The notes below the pieces were generated by a model that saw nothing but the letters and a program-made list of their open reading frames with translations, was not told the origin of the DNA and searched no databases. A stretch of 64,000 bases of DNA from Sphingomonadales bacterium (GTDB lineage Bacteria > Pseudomonadota > Alphaproteobacteria > Sphingomonadales > Sphingomonadaceae): assembly GCA_016707885.1 (NCBI GenBank), contig JADJGU010000005.1:38650-102649 (forward strand), given 5' to 3'. Below, piece after piece: positions 42,370-51,443 of this stretch (its first letter is position 1; each line of letters opens with the position of its first letter). Made by a program: the position numbers and the translations under genes.

Positions 42370-44376
42370 TTACTCCATTTCGAGGATGATAGCGTCCACC
42401 GCCAGGCTGTCCCCCGCCTTGGCATTGACCGATTTGACCGTGCCGGATTTTTCGGCGCGCAGGATATTCTCCATCTTCATCGCCTCGACAATCGCCAGCG
42501 GCTGACCTGCCTCCACCTTATCGCCGACATCGACATGCACAGCCGTGATCAAGCCGGGCATCGGGCAGATGAGATATTTGGACAAATCAGGTGGGATCTT
42601 TTCGATCATATGCGTCGACAAGGGTGCGACATGTTCGGGCAGGCAGATCACGCTATGGCTGGCACCACGCGTTGTCATTTTGAAGCCCGATCCTGATTTG
42701 GCGACTTTGACCGCCAGGCTTTCGCCATCGGCGACGGCATGCACCATCCGCGCGCCGGGGACATAGTCGGTCTGCAGCTCCATCTTCTGCCCGTCGACGG
42801 TCACCTGACCGTTATGGACGATCACGTCGTGCTTCTGCTTGTCGACCGACACCAGCCAGTTGCGGATCGCGGGAAGGTTATCGCCTAGTTGTCCGTCAAT
42901 ATGCCGCGCGCGTTCGGAGGTGCTGGTCGCAACCACACCTGCAATCGCGCAGAGCTTGCGAATAAGGTCTTCAGACGCGGGCGCGCCTGCGAAGCCATCG
43001 GGATATTCCTCGGCAATGAAGCCGGTGGTCAGCTCGCCAGAGCGGAAGCGCGGATGCTGCATGATTGCGGAAACGAAATCGATATTGTGGCCCAACCCTT
43101 CGAGTTCGAACCGGTCGAGTGCCGCAACCTGCTTGTCAGCGGCTTCGTCACGGGTTTTACCCCAGGTGATGAGCTTGGCAATCATCGGGTCGTAGAACAT
43201 GCTGACTTCGCCGCCATCGGCAACGCCATCGTCGACGCGCACGCCGTCAACCCCGCGAATATCCCCTGCCCAGCCCGGCACCGGCGGATTGTAGCGTACG
43301 ATACGGCCTGTCGAGGGCAGGAAGCCGCGATAGGGGTCTTCGGCATAAACGCGGTTTTCGATGGCCCAACCATCGATCTTCACATCATCCTGCGTCATGG
43401 AGAGCTTTTCGCCATAGGCAACGCGGATCATCTGTTCGACCAGATCAATGCCGGTGATGCATTCGGTAACCGGATGTTCCACCTGAAGGCGGGTGTTCAT
43501 TTCGAGGAAGTAGAAGCTCTCTCCGGTCGGGTCTGCACCTGAAACGATCAGTTCGACCGTGCCCGCCGAATAATAACCCACCGCGCGCGCCAAGGCGACG
43601 CATTGCTCACCCATCGCCTTGCGCATCTTGGGGGTGACGAAGGGCGAAGGTGCTTCCTCAACGACTTTTTGGTGGCGGCGCTGGATGCTGCACTCGCGCT
43701 CGTTGAGATAGAGGATATTGCCGTGCTTATCGCCGAGGATCTGGATTTCGATATGGCGCGGATTGAGGATGAACTTTTCGATGAACACGCGATCATCGCC
43801 AAAGCTGTTGAGGCCCTCGCGCTTTACCGCGTCAAAGCCCTCGCGCACGTCCTTTTCATCATAGGCAAGCCGCATGCCCTTGCCGCCACCACCGGCTGAG
43901 GCCTTCATCATCACCGGATAGCCAATTTCGTTCGAGATACGCACGGCGTGCTCGGTATCCTCGATTTCGCCGACGAAACCGGGAACCACATTGACGCCCG
44001 CTTCCATCGCGAGCTTTTTGGATTCGATCTTGTCGCCCATCGCCGCAATCGCGTTCACCGGTGGGCCGATAAAGGCGATGCCTTCTGCCGCCAACGCCTC
44101 GGCAAAGCTGGTACGTTCAGACAGGAAGCCATAGCCCGGATGCACCGCTTCCGCACCCGTCGCCTTGCATGCCTCGATAATCTTCTCGGCGATCAAGTAA
44201 GACTGCGCAGCGGGCGAAGGCCCGATATGCACCGCCTCATCGGCATCGAGCACGAACGGCGCGCGCGCATCGGCATCCGAATAGACAGCAACCGTCTGGA
44301 TACCCATGCGACGGGCGGTCTTGATAACACGGCGGGCGATCTCGCCGCGGTTTGCAATCAGGATTTTTTTGAACAT
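42370..44376 (-). CDS. pccA: Propionyl-CoA carboxylase alpha subunit (biotin carboxylase plus biotin carrier)
   Basis: Carboxylates biotin with bicarbonate and ATP, for transfer to propionyl-CoA by PccB. 668 residues: biotin carboxylase domain (FKKILIANRGEIARRVI, HPGYGFLSE, ASAGGGGKGMR, FLEMNTRLQVEHPVTE), a linker domain, and a C-terminal biotinyl domain with EAMKMEN (Lys634). The match to the carboxylase of propionyl- rather than acetyl- or methylcrotonyl-CoA comes from its operon with pccB, mce and scpA. It is the last gene of the operon. Confidence 0.94.
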   Translation of the reverse strand: MFKKILIANRGEIARRVIKTARRMGIQTVAVYSDADARAPFVLDADEAVHIGPSPAAQSYLIAEKIIEACKATGAEAVHPGYGFLSERTSFAEALAAEGIAFIGPPVNAIAAMGDKIESKKLAMEAGVNVVPGFVGEIEDTEHAVRISNEIGYPVMMKASAGGGGKGMRLAYDEKDVREGFDAVKREGLNSFGDDRVFIEKFILNPRHIEIQILGDKHGNILYLNERECSIQRRHQKVVEEAPSPFVTPKMRKAMGEQCVALARAVGYYSAGTVELIVSGADPTGESFYFLEMNTRLQVEHPVTECITGIDLVEQMIRVAYGEKLSMTQDDVKIDGWAIENRVYAEDPYRGFLPSTGRIVRYNPPVPGWAGDIRGVDGVRVDDGVADGGEVSMFYDPMIAKLITWGKTRDEAADKQVAALDRFELEGLGHNIDFVSAIMQHPRFRSGELTTGFIAEEYPDGFAGAPASEDLIRKLCAIAGVVATSTSERARHIDGQLGDNLPAIRNWLVSVDKQKHDVIVHNGQVTVDGQKMELQTDYVPGARMVHAVADGESLAVKVAKSGSGFKMTTRGASHSVICLPEHVAPLSTHMIEKIPPDLSKYLICPMPGLITAVHVDVGDKVEAGQPLAIVEAMKMENILRAEKSGTVKSVNAKAGDSLAVDAIILEME

Positions 44377-44380
44377 ATCC

Positions 44381-44602
44381 TTAGTCAGACCTTTTAATGA
44401 TAGTTTTCGTCATAAATCCCCACGCCACGACAGTAGTGATTGCCGCACCCCAAAAAATTTTTTGCAATAATGTACTGCAGTTTTGGGAGGACTGATTCGG
44501 ACACGTTGCTTCGAAACTGTTTGCTGCAAACTGACAAGCTAGAGCCAATGGCAAACAAATTGCCGTCAAAATGGCTACATCTCGAAGCTTTCGGTATTTC
44601 AC
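44381..44602 (-). CDS. Small membrane protein between bioB and pccA
   Basis: 73 residues with two hydrophobic segments (DVAILTAICLPLALACQFAA and IFWGAAITTVVAWGFMT) and a short lumenal loop bearing two cysteines (ATCPNQSSQNCST) that could form a disulphide outside the cytoplasm. The ATG overlaps the bioB stop as ATGA, and the end lies four bases from pccA. No family recognised. Confidence 0.55.
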   Translation of the reverse strand: MKYRKLRDVAILTAICLPLALACQFAANSFEATCPNQSSQNCSTLLQKIFWGAAITTVVAWGFMTKTIIKRSD

Positions 44603-45606
44603 TCTGCGGCCTCCAACACCTTACGTGCCCGAAGCGGCTCATCTGCCTCCATCGAACGCAGCCCCAGTTTCGACATCAACGCCGCATCCTTATCGTCGCC
44701 AGCGTTGGCTGCAGTCAGCAACTTGTCGCCGGTAAAGATGCTGTTCGCGCCCGCCATGAAGCAGAGTGCTTGAGTCGCCTCGCTCATGCTCTCGCGGCCC
44801 GCGCTCAGGCGCACCATGCTCAGCGGCATGGTGATACGTGCAACAGCGATGGTGCGGACGAATTCTATATCGTCGATCTTGGCGAGCGGCGTATCGGCCA
44901 GCATGTCGCCCAGCACTGTGCCATTCACCGGCACCAGCGCGTTCACCGGCACACTCTCCGGATGCTGCGGTAGCGTCGCCAGCGTATGGATAAAGCCCAC
45001 CCGATCAGCGCGGGTTTCGCCCATGCCGACAATGCCGCCGCTGCACACATTGATGCCCGCCTTGCGGACATGATCGAGCGTGTCGAGCCGATCCTGCATC
45101 GTGCGCGTGGTGATGATGTCGTTATACCGCTCAGGTGAGGTATCGATATTGTGGTTGTAATAATCGAGCCCCGCCTCGGCGAGCATTTCCGCCTGCTTGG
45201 GCGTCAGCATGCCAAGCGTCATGCAGGTTTCCATGCCCATGGCGCGCACCGATTTCACAATCTCGACTATCGCGGGCATGTCGCGATCTTTTGGGTTTCG
45301 CCAGGCGGCCCCCATGCAAAATCGCTTTGACCCCGCATCGGCGGCTTGCGCTGCCTTTTGCAGCACCTGCTGCACTTCCATCAGCTTGGTTGCCTCGACG
45401 CCGCTGTCAGCTTTCACTGACTGGCTGCAATAGCCGCAATCTTCCGGGCAACCGCCCGTCTTGATGCTGAGCAAGGTGCAAAGCTGTATCTGCCCCACAG
45501 CATGATGCGCGCGGTGCACGGTCGCGGCCTGATAGACCAGCTCATCAAAAGGCAGGTCGAATAGCGCCGCGATTTCTTCGCGTGTCCAATCGTTACGAAC
45601 GGTCAC
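44599..45606 (-). CDS. bioB: Biotin synthase
   Basis: A radical SAM enzyme that inserts sulphur into dethiobiotin. The GTG at 45606 is chosen because it overlaps the scpA stop as GTGA and gives 335 residues; a longer in-frame ATG would lie inside scpA. The radical SAM cysteines are in GGCPEDCGYCSQS (Cys53, Cys57, Cys60). Also present are CMGAAWRNPKDRD, YNHNIDTSPERY and SGGIVGMGET. Its place inside the propionyl-CoA operon makes sense because PccA needs biotin. The other bio genes are not in this window. Confidence 0.95.
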   Translation of the reverse strand: MTVRNDWTREEIAALFDLPFDELVYQAATVHRAHHAVGQIQLCTLLSIKTGGCPEDCGYCSQSVKADSGVEATKLMEVQQVLQKAAQAADAGSKRFCMGAAWRNPKDRDMPAIVEIVKSVRAMGMETCMTLGMLTPKQAEMLAEAGLDYYNHNIDTSPERYNDIITTRTMQDRLDTLDHVRKAGINVCSGGIVGMGETRADRVGFIHTLATLPQHPESVPVNALVPVNGTVLGDMLADTPLAKIDDIEFVRTIAVARITMPLSMVRLSAGRESMSEATQALCFMAGANSIFTGDKLLTAANAGDDKDAALMSKLGLRSMEADEPLRARKVLEAAE

Positions 45607-47735
45607 GCCGCTTCTCCCAATGGCGGCATATTGTGACCGAGCAGGGTGAGCACGTCGGCCGCGCATTCGACGACATTGCTGCCCGGGCCGTAAATGCCCT
45701 GCACGCCTGCATCGCGGAGGTAATCATAATCCTGCGGCGGGATGACGCCGCCTGCGATCACCTTGATATCACTGCGGCCATTTTCGCGCAGGCGGTTGAT
45801 CAGTTCGGGGATAAGCGTCTTGTGCCCGGCGGCAAGGCTAGAGGCGCCGACAATGTCGACATTCTCGCTGAGCGCCAGCACCACCGTCTCCTCAGGTGTC
45901 TGGAACAGCGGGCCGGAAACGACGTCGAAGCCCATATCGGCAAAGGCGGAAGCGATGACATTCGCACCGCGATCATGCCCGTCCTGCCCCATCTTGGCGA
46001 CGAGCAATTTAGGTTTGCGGCCAAGGCGACGTTCGATAGCGGCAACGCCTTCCAACACCTGATTATAGCGCGCATCGCCTTCATAGGCCGCGCCATACAC
46101 GCCTTTGACCGGGGTCGGCGTCGTTCCATAGCGACCGAAAGCCGTTTCCATCGCATCCGAAATCTCGCCCAGCGAGGCGCGGTGGCGTGCGGCCTCGACC
46201 GCGAGTTCAAGCAGGTTGCCCTTGCCTTTCGCGCCCTCGGCCAAGGCAGCAAGCGCTGCGCGACATTTCGCCTCGTCACGCGTCTCGCGCATCTTTTTCA
46301 GGCGGGCAATCTGTCCTTCACGGACAGCGTGGTTATCCACCTCCAGCGTTTCCAACTGGTCCTCGCTGGCAAGGCGGTACTTGTTGACGCCGACGATGAC
46401 ATCTTCGCCCCGGTCGACGCGTGCCTGACGGGCAGCGGCGGCTTCCTCGATCATCGCCTTGGGCCAGCCAGCGGCCACCGCCTTGGCCATGCCGCCTTCG
46501 CTTTCGACGCGCTCGATAATCTCCCACGCCTTGTCGACCAGTTCCTGCGTCAGCGCCTCGATATAATAACTGCCGCCCAGCGGATCGACGACATTGCACA
46601 TGCCGGTTTCTTCCTGGATCACGATCTGCGTGTTGCGCGCGATGCGGGCAGAGAAATCGGTGGGTAGTGCAATCGCTTCGTCGAGCGCGTTGGTGTGGAG
46701 CGACTGCGTGCCGCCCAGCATCGCCGCCATCGCCTCGATCGTGGTGCGGATGACGTTGTTATAGGGGTCCTGCTCTTGCAGCGACACGCCCGATGTCTGG
46801 CAATGGGTGCGCAGCATCTTGGAGCGTTCATCCTGCGCGCCCAGCTTGGTCATCACCCGATGCCAGAGCACGCGCGCGGCGCGCAGCTTGGCGACTTCCA
46901 TGAAGAAGTTCATGCCGATGGCAAAGAAGAAGCTCAGACGTCCGGCGAATTTGTCGATGTCGAGGCCCGATGCCACGCCATATTTCACATATTCCATCCC
47001 GTCGGCGATGGTGAAGGCGAGTTCCTGAACCTGCGTCGCCCCGGCCTCCTGCATGTGATAGCCGGAGATCGAGATGCTGTTGAATTTGGGCATATTTGCC
47101 GAGGTGTATGCGAAAATGTCCGAGATGATCCGCATGCTCGGCTCAGGCGGGTAGATATAAGTGTTGCGGACCATAAACTCTTTGAGGATGTCGTTCTGGA
47201 TGGTCCCATCGAGTTGATCGGTTGGAACGCCCTGCTCCTGACCCGCCACGATGAAGAAGGCAAGGATCGGGATGACCGCGCCGTTCATGGTCATTGACAC
47301 CGACATCTGGTCGAGCGGGATGCCGTCGAAGAGGATTTTCATATCCTCGACACTGTCGATGGCGACACCTGCCTTGCCGACATCGCCGACAACGCGCGGA
47401 TGGTCGCTGTCATACCCGCGGTGCGTGGCAAGGTCGAAGGCAACCGACAGGCCCTTTTGTCCGGCGGCAAGGTTGCGGCGGTAAAAGGCGTTCGATTCCT
47501 CCGCGGTCGAGAAACCGGCATATTGGCGGATCGTCCAGGGCCGACCTGCATACATCGACGCGCGCACGCCGCGGGTGAAGGGGGCAAAGCCCGGCAAACC
47601 CGGATCAGCCGTCACATCCTCTGTGGTGTAGAGAGGCTTGACCTCAATGCCTTCGGGAGTGTGCCAGGTCAGGTCCATGCCCTTCACCTCTTTTGCGGCG
47701 GCGGTCTGCCAATCTGACAGGTTTTTTTCACTCAT
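45603..47735 (-). CDS. scpA: Methylmalonyl-CoA mutase (single-chain, B12-dependent)
   Basis: Isomerises (R)-methylmalonyl-CoA to succinyl-CoA using adenosylcobalamin. 710 residues from the ATG at 47735 (MSEKNLSDWQTAAAKEVKG). The N-terminal TIM barrel contains YAGRPWTIRQYAGFSTAEESNAFYRRNL and SVSMTMNGAVIP. The C-terminal B12-binding domain has GQDGHDRGANVIASAFADMGFDV (the DxHxxG base-off motif) and GASSLAAGHKTL. Both catalytic and B12 domains are on one chain, the homodimeric type. It follows GST by 11 bases. Confidence 0.95.
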   Translation of the reverse strand: MSEKNLSDWQTAAAKEVKGMDLTWHTPEGIEVKPLYTTEDVTADPGLPGFAPFTRGVRASMYAGRPWTIRQYAGFSTAEESNAFYRRNLAAGQKGLSVAFDLATHRGYDSDHPRVVGDVGKAGVAIDSVEDMKILFDGIPLDQMSVSMTMNGAVIPILAFFIVAGQEQGVPTDQLDGTIQNDILKEFMVRNTYIYPPEPSMRIISDIFAYTSANMPKFNSISISGYHMQEAGATQVQELAFTIADGMEYVKYGVASGLDIDKFAGRLSFFFAIGMNFFMEVAKLRAARVLWHRVMTKLGAQDERSKMLRTHCQTSGVSLQEQDPYNNVIRTTIEAMAAMLGGTQSLHTNALDEAIALPTDFSARIARNTQIVIQEETGMCNVVDPLGGSYYIEALTQELVDKAWEIIERVESEGGMAKAVAAGWPKAMIEEAAAARQARVDRGEDVIVGVNKYRLASEDQLETLEVDNHAVREGQIARLKKMRETRDEAKCRAALAALAEGAKGKGNLLELAVEAARHRASLGEISDAMETAFGRYGTTPTPVKGVYGAAYEGDARYNQVLEGVAAIERRLGRKPKLLVAKMGQDGHDRGANVIASAFADMGFDVVSGPLFQTPEETVVLALSENVDIVGASSLAAGHKTLIPELINRLRENGRSDIKVIAGGVIPPQDYDYLRDAGVQGIYGPGSNVVECAADVLTLLGHNMPPLGEAA

Positions 47736-47746
47736 CTCTACACCAT

Positions 47747-48358
47747 TCAAGCTGCGGCGCTGGGCCGGGCGGAAACGCGCGCATGCCATGCACGCAGGGA
47801 AGCAAGGTCATCCGACATGGCTATGCCGATAAACCCGGCAAAATCGACCGTGGTCAGCAGCAATATGTCGGCAATCGTATAATGGTCGGCGGCCAGAAAT
47901 TCGCGGCCCTGCAGCGCGGAATCGAAAAAGCGGAGCGCCTCTTCCACACGCGGGCGGTTGGATTCGCCCCATTCGGCATTGCGGCCCGGCAGGCGCGCGG
48001 TGAAGGGATGGGTATGCACCCAGACTGCGCCGACCGGCGGCACCAGGATCATTTCGACCCGGCGGCTCCACATCTCGATCAGCGCCTGTTCGCGCAGGTT
48101 CCGACCGAACAGGGGTGGTTCCGGATGCATTCCTTCCAGATAGCGGCAGATGGCAACGCTTTCGGAAATCACCGTTCCGTCGTCCAGTTGCAGCGCAGGG
48201 GTCTGGCCACGCGGGTTCAACGCCAGAAATTCGTCCGCCTTATGCTCACGATCGGGGATGGAGAGATCGCGCGTTGGGAGCACGATCCCCTTCTCCGCCG
48301 CAAAAATGCGGACCCGGCGCGGATTAGGCGCCGGATTCGGGCTGTTGTAGAACAGCAT
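47747..48358 (-). CDS. Glutathione S-transferase family protein
   Basis: 203 residues: a thioredoxin-like N-terminal domain (MLFYNSPNPAPNPRRVRIFAAEKGIVLP, NPRGQTPALQLDDGTVISESVAICRYLE, the last block binding the glutathione gamma-glutamyl group) and an all-helical C-terminal domain (ADHYTIADILLLTTVDFAGF). Its substrate is unknown. The start overlaps the enoyl-CoA hydratase stop by one base. GST is not a usual member of propionate operons. Confidence 0.9.
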   Translation of the reverse strand: MLFYNSPNPAPNPRRVRIFAAEKGIVLPTRDLSIPDREHKADEFLALNPRGQTPALQLDDGTVISESVAICRYLEGMHPEPPLFGRNLREQALIEMWSRRVEMILVPPVGAVWVHTHPFTARLPGRNAEWGESNRPRVEEALRFFDSALQGREFLAADHYTIADILLLTTVDFAGFIGIAMSDDLASLRAWHARVSARPSAAA

Positions 48359-49143
48359 TATTTGCCCTTGAACTCAGCTTTGCGCTTCTGGATGAAGGCG
48401 AGGCCGCCCTCCATGGCATCGGCGCTGGCACCCGCAATGCGCTGCCCTTCGGCCTCGGCGAGCAGAACCTGCGACAGATTGCCGTCGAGCGCGGTTTGGA
48501 TGTTCGCCTTCATCGTCGAATAGGAAACGGTCGGCCCTTCTGAAAGCTTGGTGGCCAGCGCCAATGCTTCGTCCATCAGCGCCGCGTCATCGACCGCCTT
48601 GTAGATCAGACCCCAATCCTCGGCCTGCTCCGCCCCGATTTTTTCGCCCAGCATCATCATGCGGGTAGCGCGTGCGCGGCCAATTGCGCGGGCGAGCAAC
48701 CAGGTTGATCCGCCGTCGGGTACAAGGCCGATATTGACAAAGGCCTGCAGGAAATAGGCGCTTTTTGCCGCCAGCACGAAATCACCCGCCAGCGCGATCG
48801 AGCAGCCAACACCGGCAGCGGCACCATTGACCGCGGTGATCACCGGCACCGGGCAGCGCAGGATTTGGGTGATCAGGGGGTTATAGTAGTTCTGCAGCGC
48901 ACGGTGGCTGCCGCCCTTTTGCTGGATAGCGCTCGCCTCGCCGCGTGCGGCAAGGTCTGCGCCCGAGCAGAAGCCCTTGCCAGCGCCGGTGATCAGCACG
49001 GCGCGCGCACCGTCGAGGTCGTAAAAGGCGGCGCCCAGCTCTTCAGCCAGCGGAATAGATGCCGCGTTAAGGCGTTCGGGGCGGTTCAGTGTTATGACCA
49101 ATACGTCGCCTTTGCGCTCGGTCAGGATGGTTTCGTATGTCAT
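48358..49143 (-). CDS. Enoyl-CoA hydratase/isomerase family protein
   Basis: A crotonase-fold acyl-CoA enzyme, 261 residues from the ATG at 49143. Oxyanion-hole blocks are RAVLITGAGKGFCSGADLAARG and PVITAVNGAAAGVGCSIALAGDFVLAA. It resembles PaaG-like hydratases/isomerases. Whether it supplies propionyl-CoA from beta-oxidation or another route is not determinable. It follows mce in the operon. Confidence 0.9.
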   Translation of the reverse strand: MTYETILTERKGDVLVITLNRPERLNAASIPLAEELGAAFYDLDGARAVLITGAGKGFCSGADLAARGEASAIQQKGGSHRALQNYYNPLITQILRCPVPVITAVNGAAAGVGCSIALAGDFVLAAKSAYFLQAFVNIGLVPDGGSTWLLARAIGRARATRMMMLGEKIGAEQAEDWGLIYKAVDDAALMDEALALATKLSEGPTVSYSTMKANIQTALDGNLSQVLLAEAEGQRIAGASADAMEGGLAFIQKRKAEFKGK

Positions 49144-49169
49144 TGTCTCTCCATTTCCTCTCTCAAATC

Positions 49170-49610
49170 TCAATGCGCCTCCTTCGGCGTCTCCATAATT
49201 TCGGTCAGCACCCCGCCCATGTCGCGCGGATGCACAAAGAAGATCAGCGTACCATGCGCGCCGATGCGCGGTTCGCCCAGCACACGCTTGCCCATCGCCT
49301 CGAACTCGGCCTTGGCGACATGGATATCGGGCACCTCGTAACAGACATGGTGCTGGCCCCCTTGCGGGTTCTTCTCAAGAAAGCTGGCGATGCTGGTGTT
49401 GCCGGGAAGCGGCTCGATCAGCTCGATCTGCGTGCCGTTGAGTGCGCCGTCTGCACCCGGCGTATCAACAAAGCACACCTTCACTCCCTGCTCGGGCAGG
49501 TCAAACGGATCATGGATTTTGGTCGCACCCATCACATCGCGGTAAAAGACGATGCTGTCCGCGATGGAAGGTGTTGCGACTCCGATATGGTTGAGACGGC
49601 CTAGTTTCAT
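49170..49610 (-). CDS. mce: Methylmalonyl-CoA epimerase
   Basis: Interconverts (S)- and (R)-methylmalonyl-CoA, linking PCC product to the mutase. 146 residues of the vicinal-oxygen-chelate fold: LNHIGVATPSIADSIVFYRDVMG, IELIEPL, QHHVCYEVPDI and VFFVHP-like IFFVHPRDMGGVLTEI carry the metal-binding His/Glu set. Sits between pccB and scpA, which supports the assignment over a generic glyoxalase. Confidence 0.93.
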   Translation of the reverse strand: MKLGRLNHIGVATPSIADSIVFYRDVMGATKIHDPFDLPEQGVKVCFVDTPGADGALNGTQIELIEPLPGNTSIASFLEKNPQGGQHHVCYEVPDIHVAKAEFEAMGKRVLGEPRIGAHGTLIFFVHPRDMGGVLTEIMETPKEAH

Positions 49611-49849
49611 TCGATCATTCCATTCATAATCCAGTAGCTAATTGTGCAAACCATGCTGATTGCAATGCCCGAGTTCAAAACAGTGACTCCCCAAAAATTT
49701 GCTGGATTTTCAATTCGATCAAACTCTTCAAACTCGAAAAATGCGATTGGAATTCGGGTAAATCCGTCACGCAGACCCTTCGTTGCAGTGAAGCCGAACA
49801 CGAACGCAATGCCGAGGAGCACCAAAGCTGCGTAACGGTCAATCATCAC
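49607..49849 (-). CDS. Small membrane protein between pccB and mce
   Basis: 80 residues with two hydrophobic segments (YAALVLLGIAFVFGFTATKG; FWGVTVLNSGIAISMVCTIS) and a charged loop (FFEFEEFDRIENPAN). It overlaps pccB upstream by four bases (ATGA) and mce downstream by four bases. This double coupling supports a real gene. No family recognised. Confidence 0.6.
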   Translation of the reverse strand: MMIDRYAALVLLGIAFVFGFTATKGLRDGFTRIPIAFFEFEEFDRIENPANFWGVTVLNSGIAISMVCTISYWIMNGMIE

Positions 49850-51378
49850 AACGGAATGTTATCATGCTTTTTCCACGGATTCTCCAACTGCTTGTTGCGC
49901 AGTTTGCGAAGCCCCAGCGCAATCCGCCGCCGCGTCGAATGGGGGTGGATCACCTCGTCGATAAAGCCCTTGCTCGCAGCGACGAAGGGGTTGGCGAAGC
50001 GGTCTTCATATTCCTTGGTGCGCTCGGCGATTTTTTCGGGGTCGCCAATGTCCGAACGGAAGATGATTTCCACTGCGCCTTTCGCGCCCATCACCGCGAT
50101 TTCGGCGGTGGGCCAGGCATAGTTCAAATCGCCGCGCAAATGCTTTGACGCCATCACGTCATACGCGCCGCCATAGGCCTTGCGGGTGATGACGGTGATC
50201 TTGGGCACCGTCGCCTCGGCATAGGCGAACAACAGCTTCGCACCATGTTTGATGATGCCATTATATTCCTGCGCGGTGCCGGGCAGGAAGCCGGGGACGT
50301 CGACAAAGGTGATGATCGGGATTTCAAAGGCATCACAGAAACGCACGAAACGACCTGCCTTTCGGCTGCTGTTGATATCGAGTACGCCGGCAAGCACCAT
50401 CGGCTGATTGGCGACAATGCCGACAGTGCGGCCTTCGACGCGGCCAAAGCCGATCAGAATGTTGCCCGCATGGCCCGGCTGGACTTCGAAGAATTCGCCT
50501 TCGTCAACAACCTTGGCGATCAGTTCCTTCATATCATAGGGCTGGTTCGTACTGGGCGGAATCAGCGTATCGAGGCTATGCTCGATCCGGTCCCATGGAT
50601 CATTCGTCGGCCGTTCGGGAACGCCGCTGCGGTTATTTTCGGGCAGATAGTCGAAGAAATCGCGCACTGCGAGCAATGCCTCTATGTCATTCTCAAACGC
50701 ATTGTCAGCGACACCCGATTTGGTCGTGTGCGTGGTCGCCCCTCCCAGTTCTTCCTGCGTCACGACTTCGTGGGTCACCGTCTTCACCACATCGGGGCCG
50801 GTGACGAAGATGTAGCTGCTGTCCTTGACCATGAAGATGAAGTCGGTCATCGCAGGGGAGTAAACCGCGCCACCCGCACAGGGACCCATGATCAGGCTGA
50901 TCTGCGGGATCACGCCCGATGCCAGCGTATTGCGCTGAAACACCTCGGCATAGCCGCCCAGCGAAGCCACGCCCTCTTGAATACGCGCGCCGCCACTATC
51001 GTTCAAGCCGATGACAGGCGCGCCGACCTTCATCGCCATGTCCATCACCTTGCACATTTTCTGCGCAAAGCGTTCGGAGAGCGAGCCGCCGAACACGGTG
51101 AAATCCTGGCTGAAGACATAGACGAGGCGGCCGTTGATCGTGCCGCTGCCGGTGACCACGCCGTCGCCGGGGATCTTCTGTTCCTCCATGCCGAAATCGG
51201 TGCAGTTATGTTCGACATACATGTCGATCTCTTCAAAGCTGCCTTCGTCGAGCAGGATCAAAAGCCGCTCGCGTGCCGTCAGGCGGCCTTTGGCGTGCTG
51301 CGCATCGATGCGCTTTTGCCCGCCACCCAGCATCGCTTGTGCGCGGCGCTTCTCCATTTCGGCGATATTTGCGGACAT
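49846..51378 (-). CDS. pccB: Propionyl-CoA carboxylase beta subunit (carboxyltransferase)
   Basis: Transfers the carboxyl group from biotin to propionyl-CoA. 510 residues with the crotonase-fold carboxyltransferase blocks: NDSGGARIQEGVASLGGYAEVFQRN, LIMGPCAGGAVYSPAMTDF, FVDVPGFLPGTAQEYNGIIKHGAKLLFAYAEATVP and TRKAYGGAYDVMASKHL. It is the first gene of the minus-strand operon. The ATG has GGGGAG upstream. The promoter region faces the divergent ScfR regulator gene. Confidence 0.95.
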   Translation of the reverse strand: MSANIAEMEKRRAQAMLGGGQKRIDAQHAKGRLTARERLLILLDEGSFEEIDMYVEHNCTDFGMEEQKIPGDGVVTGSGTINGRLVYVFSQDFTVFGGSLSERFAQKMCKVMDMAMKVGAPVIGLNDSGGARIQEGVASLGGYAEVFQRNTLASGVIPQISLIMGPCAGGAVYSPAMTDFIFMVKDSSYIFVTGPDVVKTVTHEVVTQEELGGATTHTTKSGVADNAFENDIEALLAVRDFFDYLPENNRSGVPERPTNDPWDRIEHSLDTLIPPSTNQPYDMKELIAKVVDEGEFFEVQPGHAGNILIGFGRVEGRTVGIVANQPMVLAGVLDINSSRKAGRFVRFCDAFEIPIITFVDVPGFLPGTAQEYNGIIKHGAKLLFAYAEATVPKITVITRKAYGGAYDVMASKHLRGDLNYAWPTAEIAVMGAKGAVEIIFRSDIGDPEKIAERTKEYEDRFANPFVAASKGFIDEVIHPHSTRRRIALGLRKLRNKQLENPWKKHDNIPL

Positions 51379-51443
51379 ATACTCCCCAAAAGTTCAGCAA
51401 AGAATGTGCACAACCCGATTTTTGGGGCCTTGTCCAATGTGAA

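Noticed and set aside
45582..46667. 361-residue plus-strand frame opposite scpA
   Set aside because: Composition reflects the complementary strand of a strongly biased gene. No motifs.
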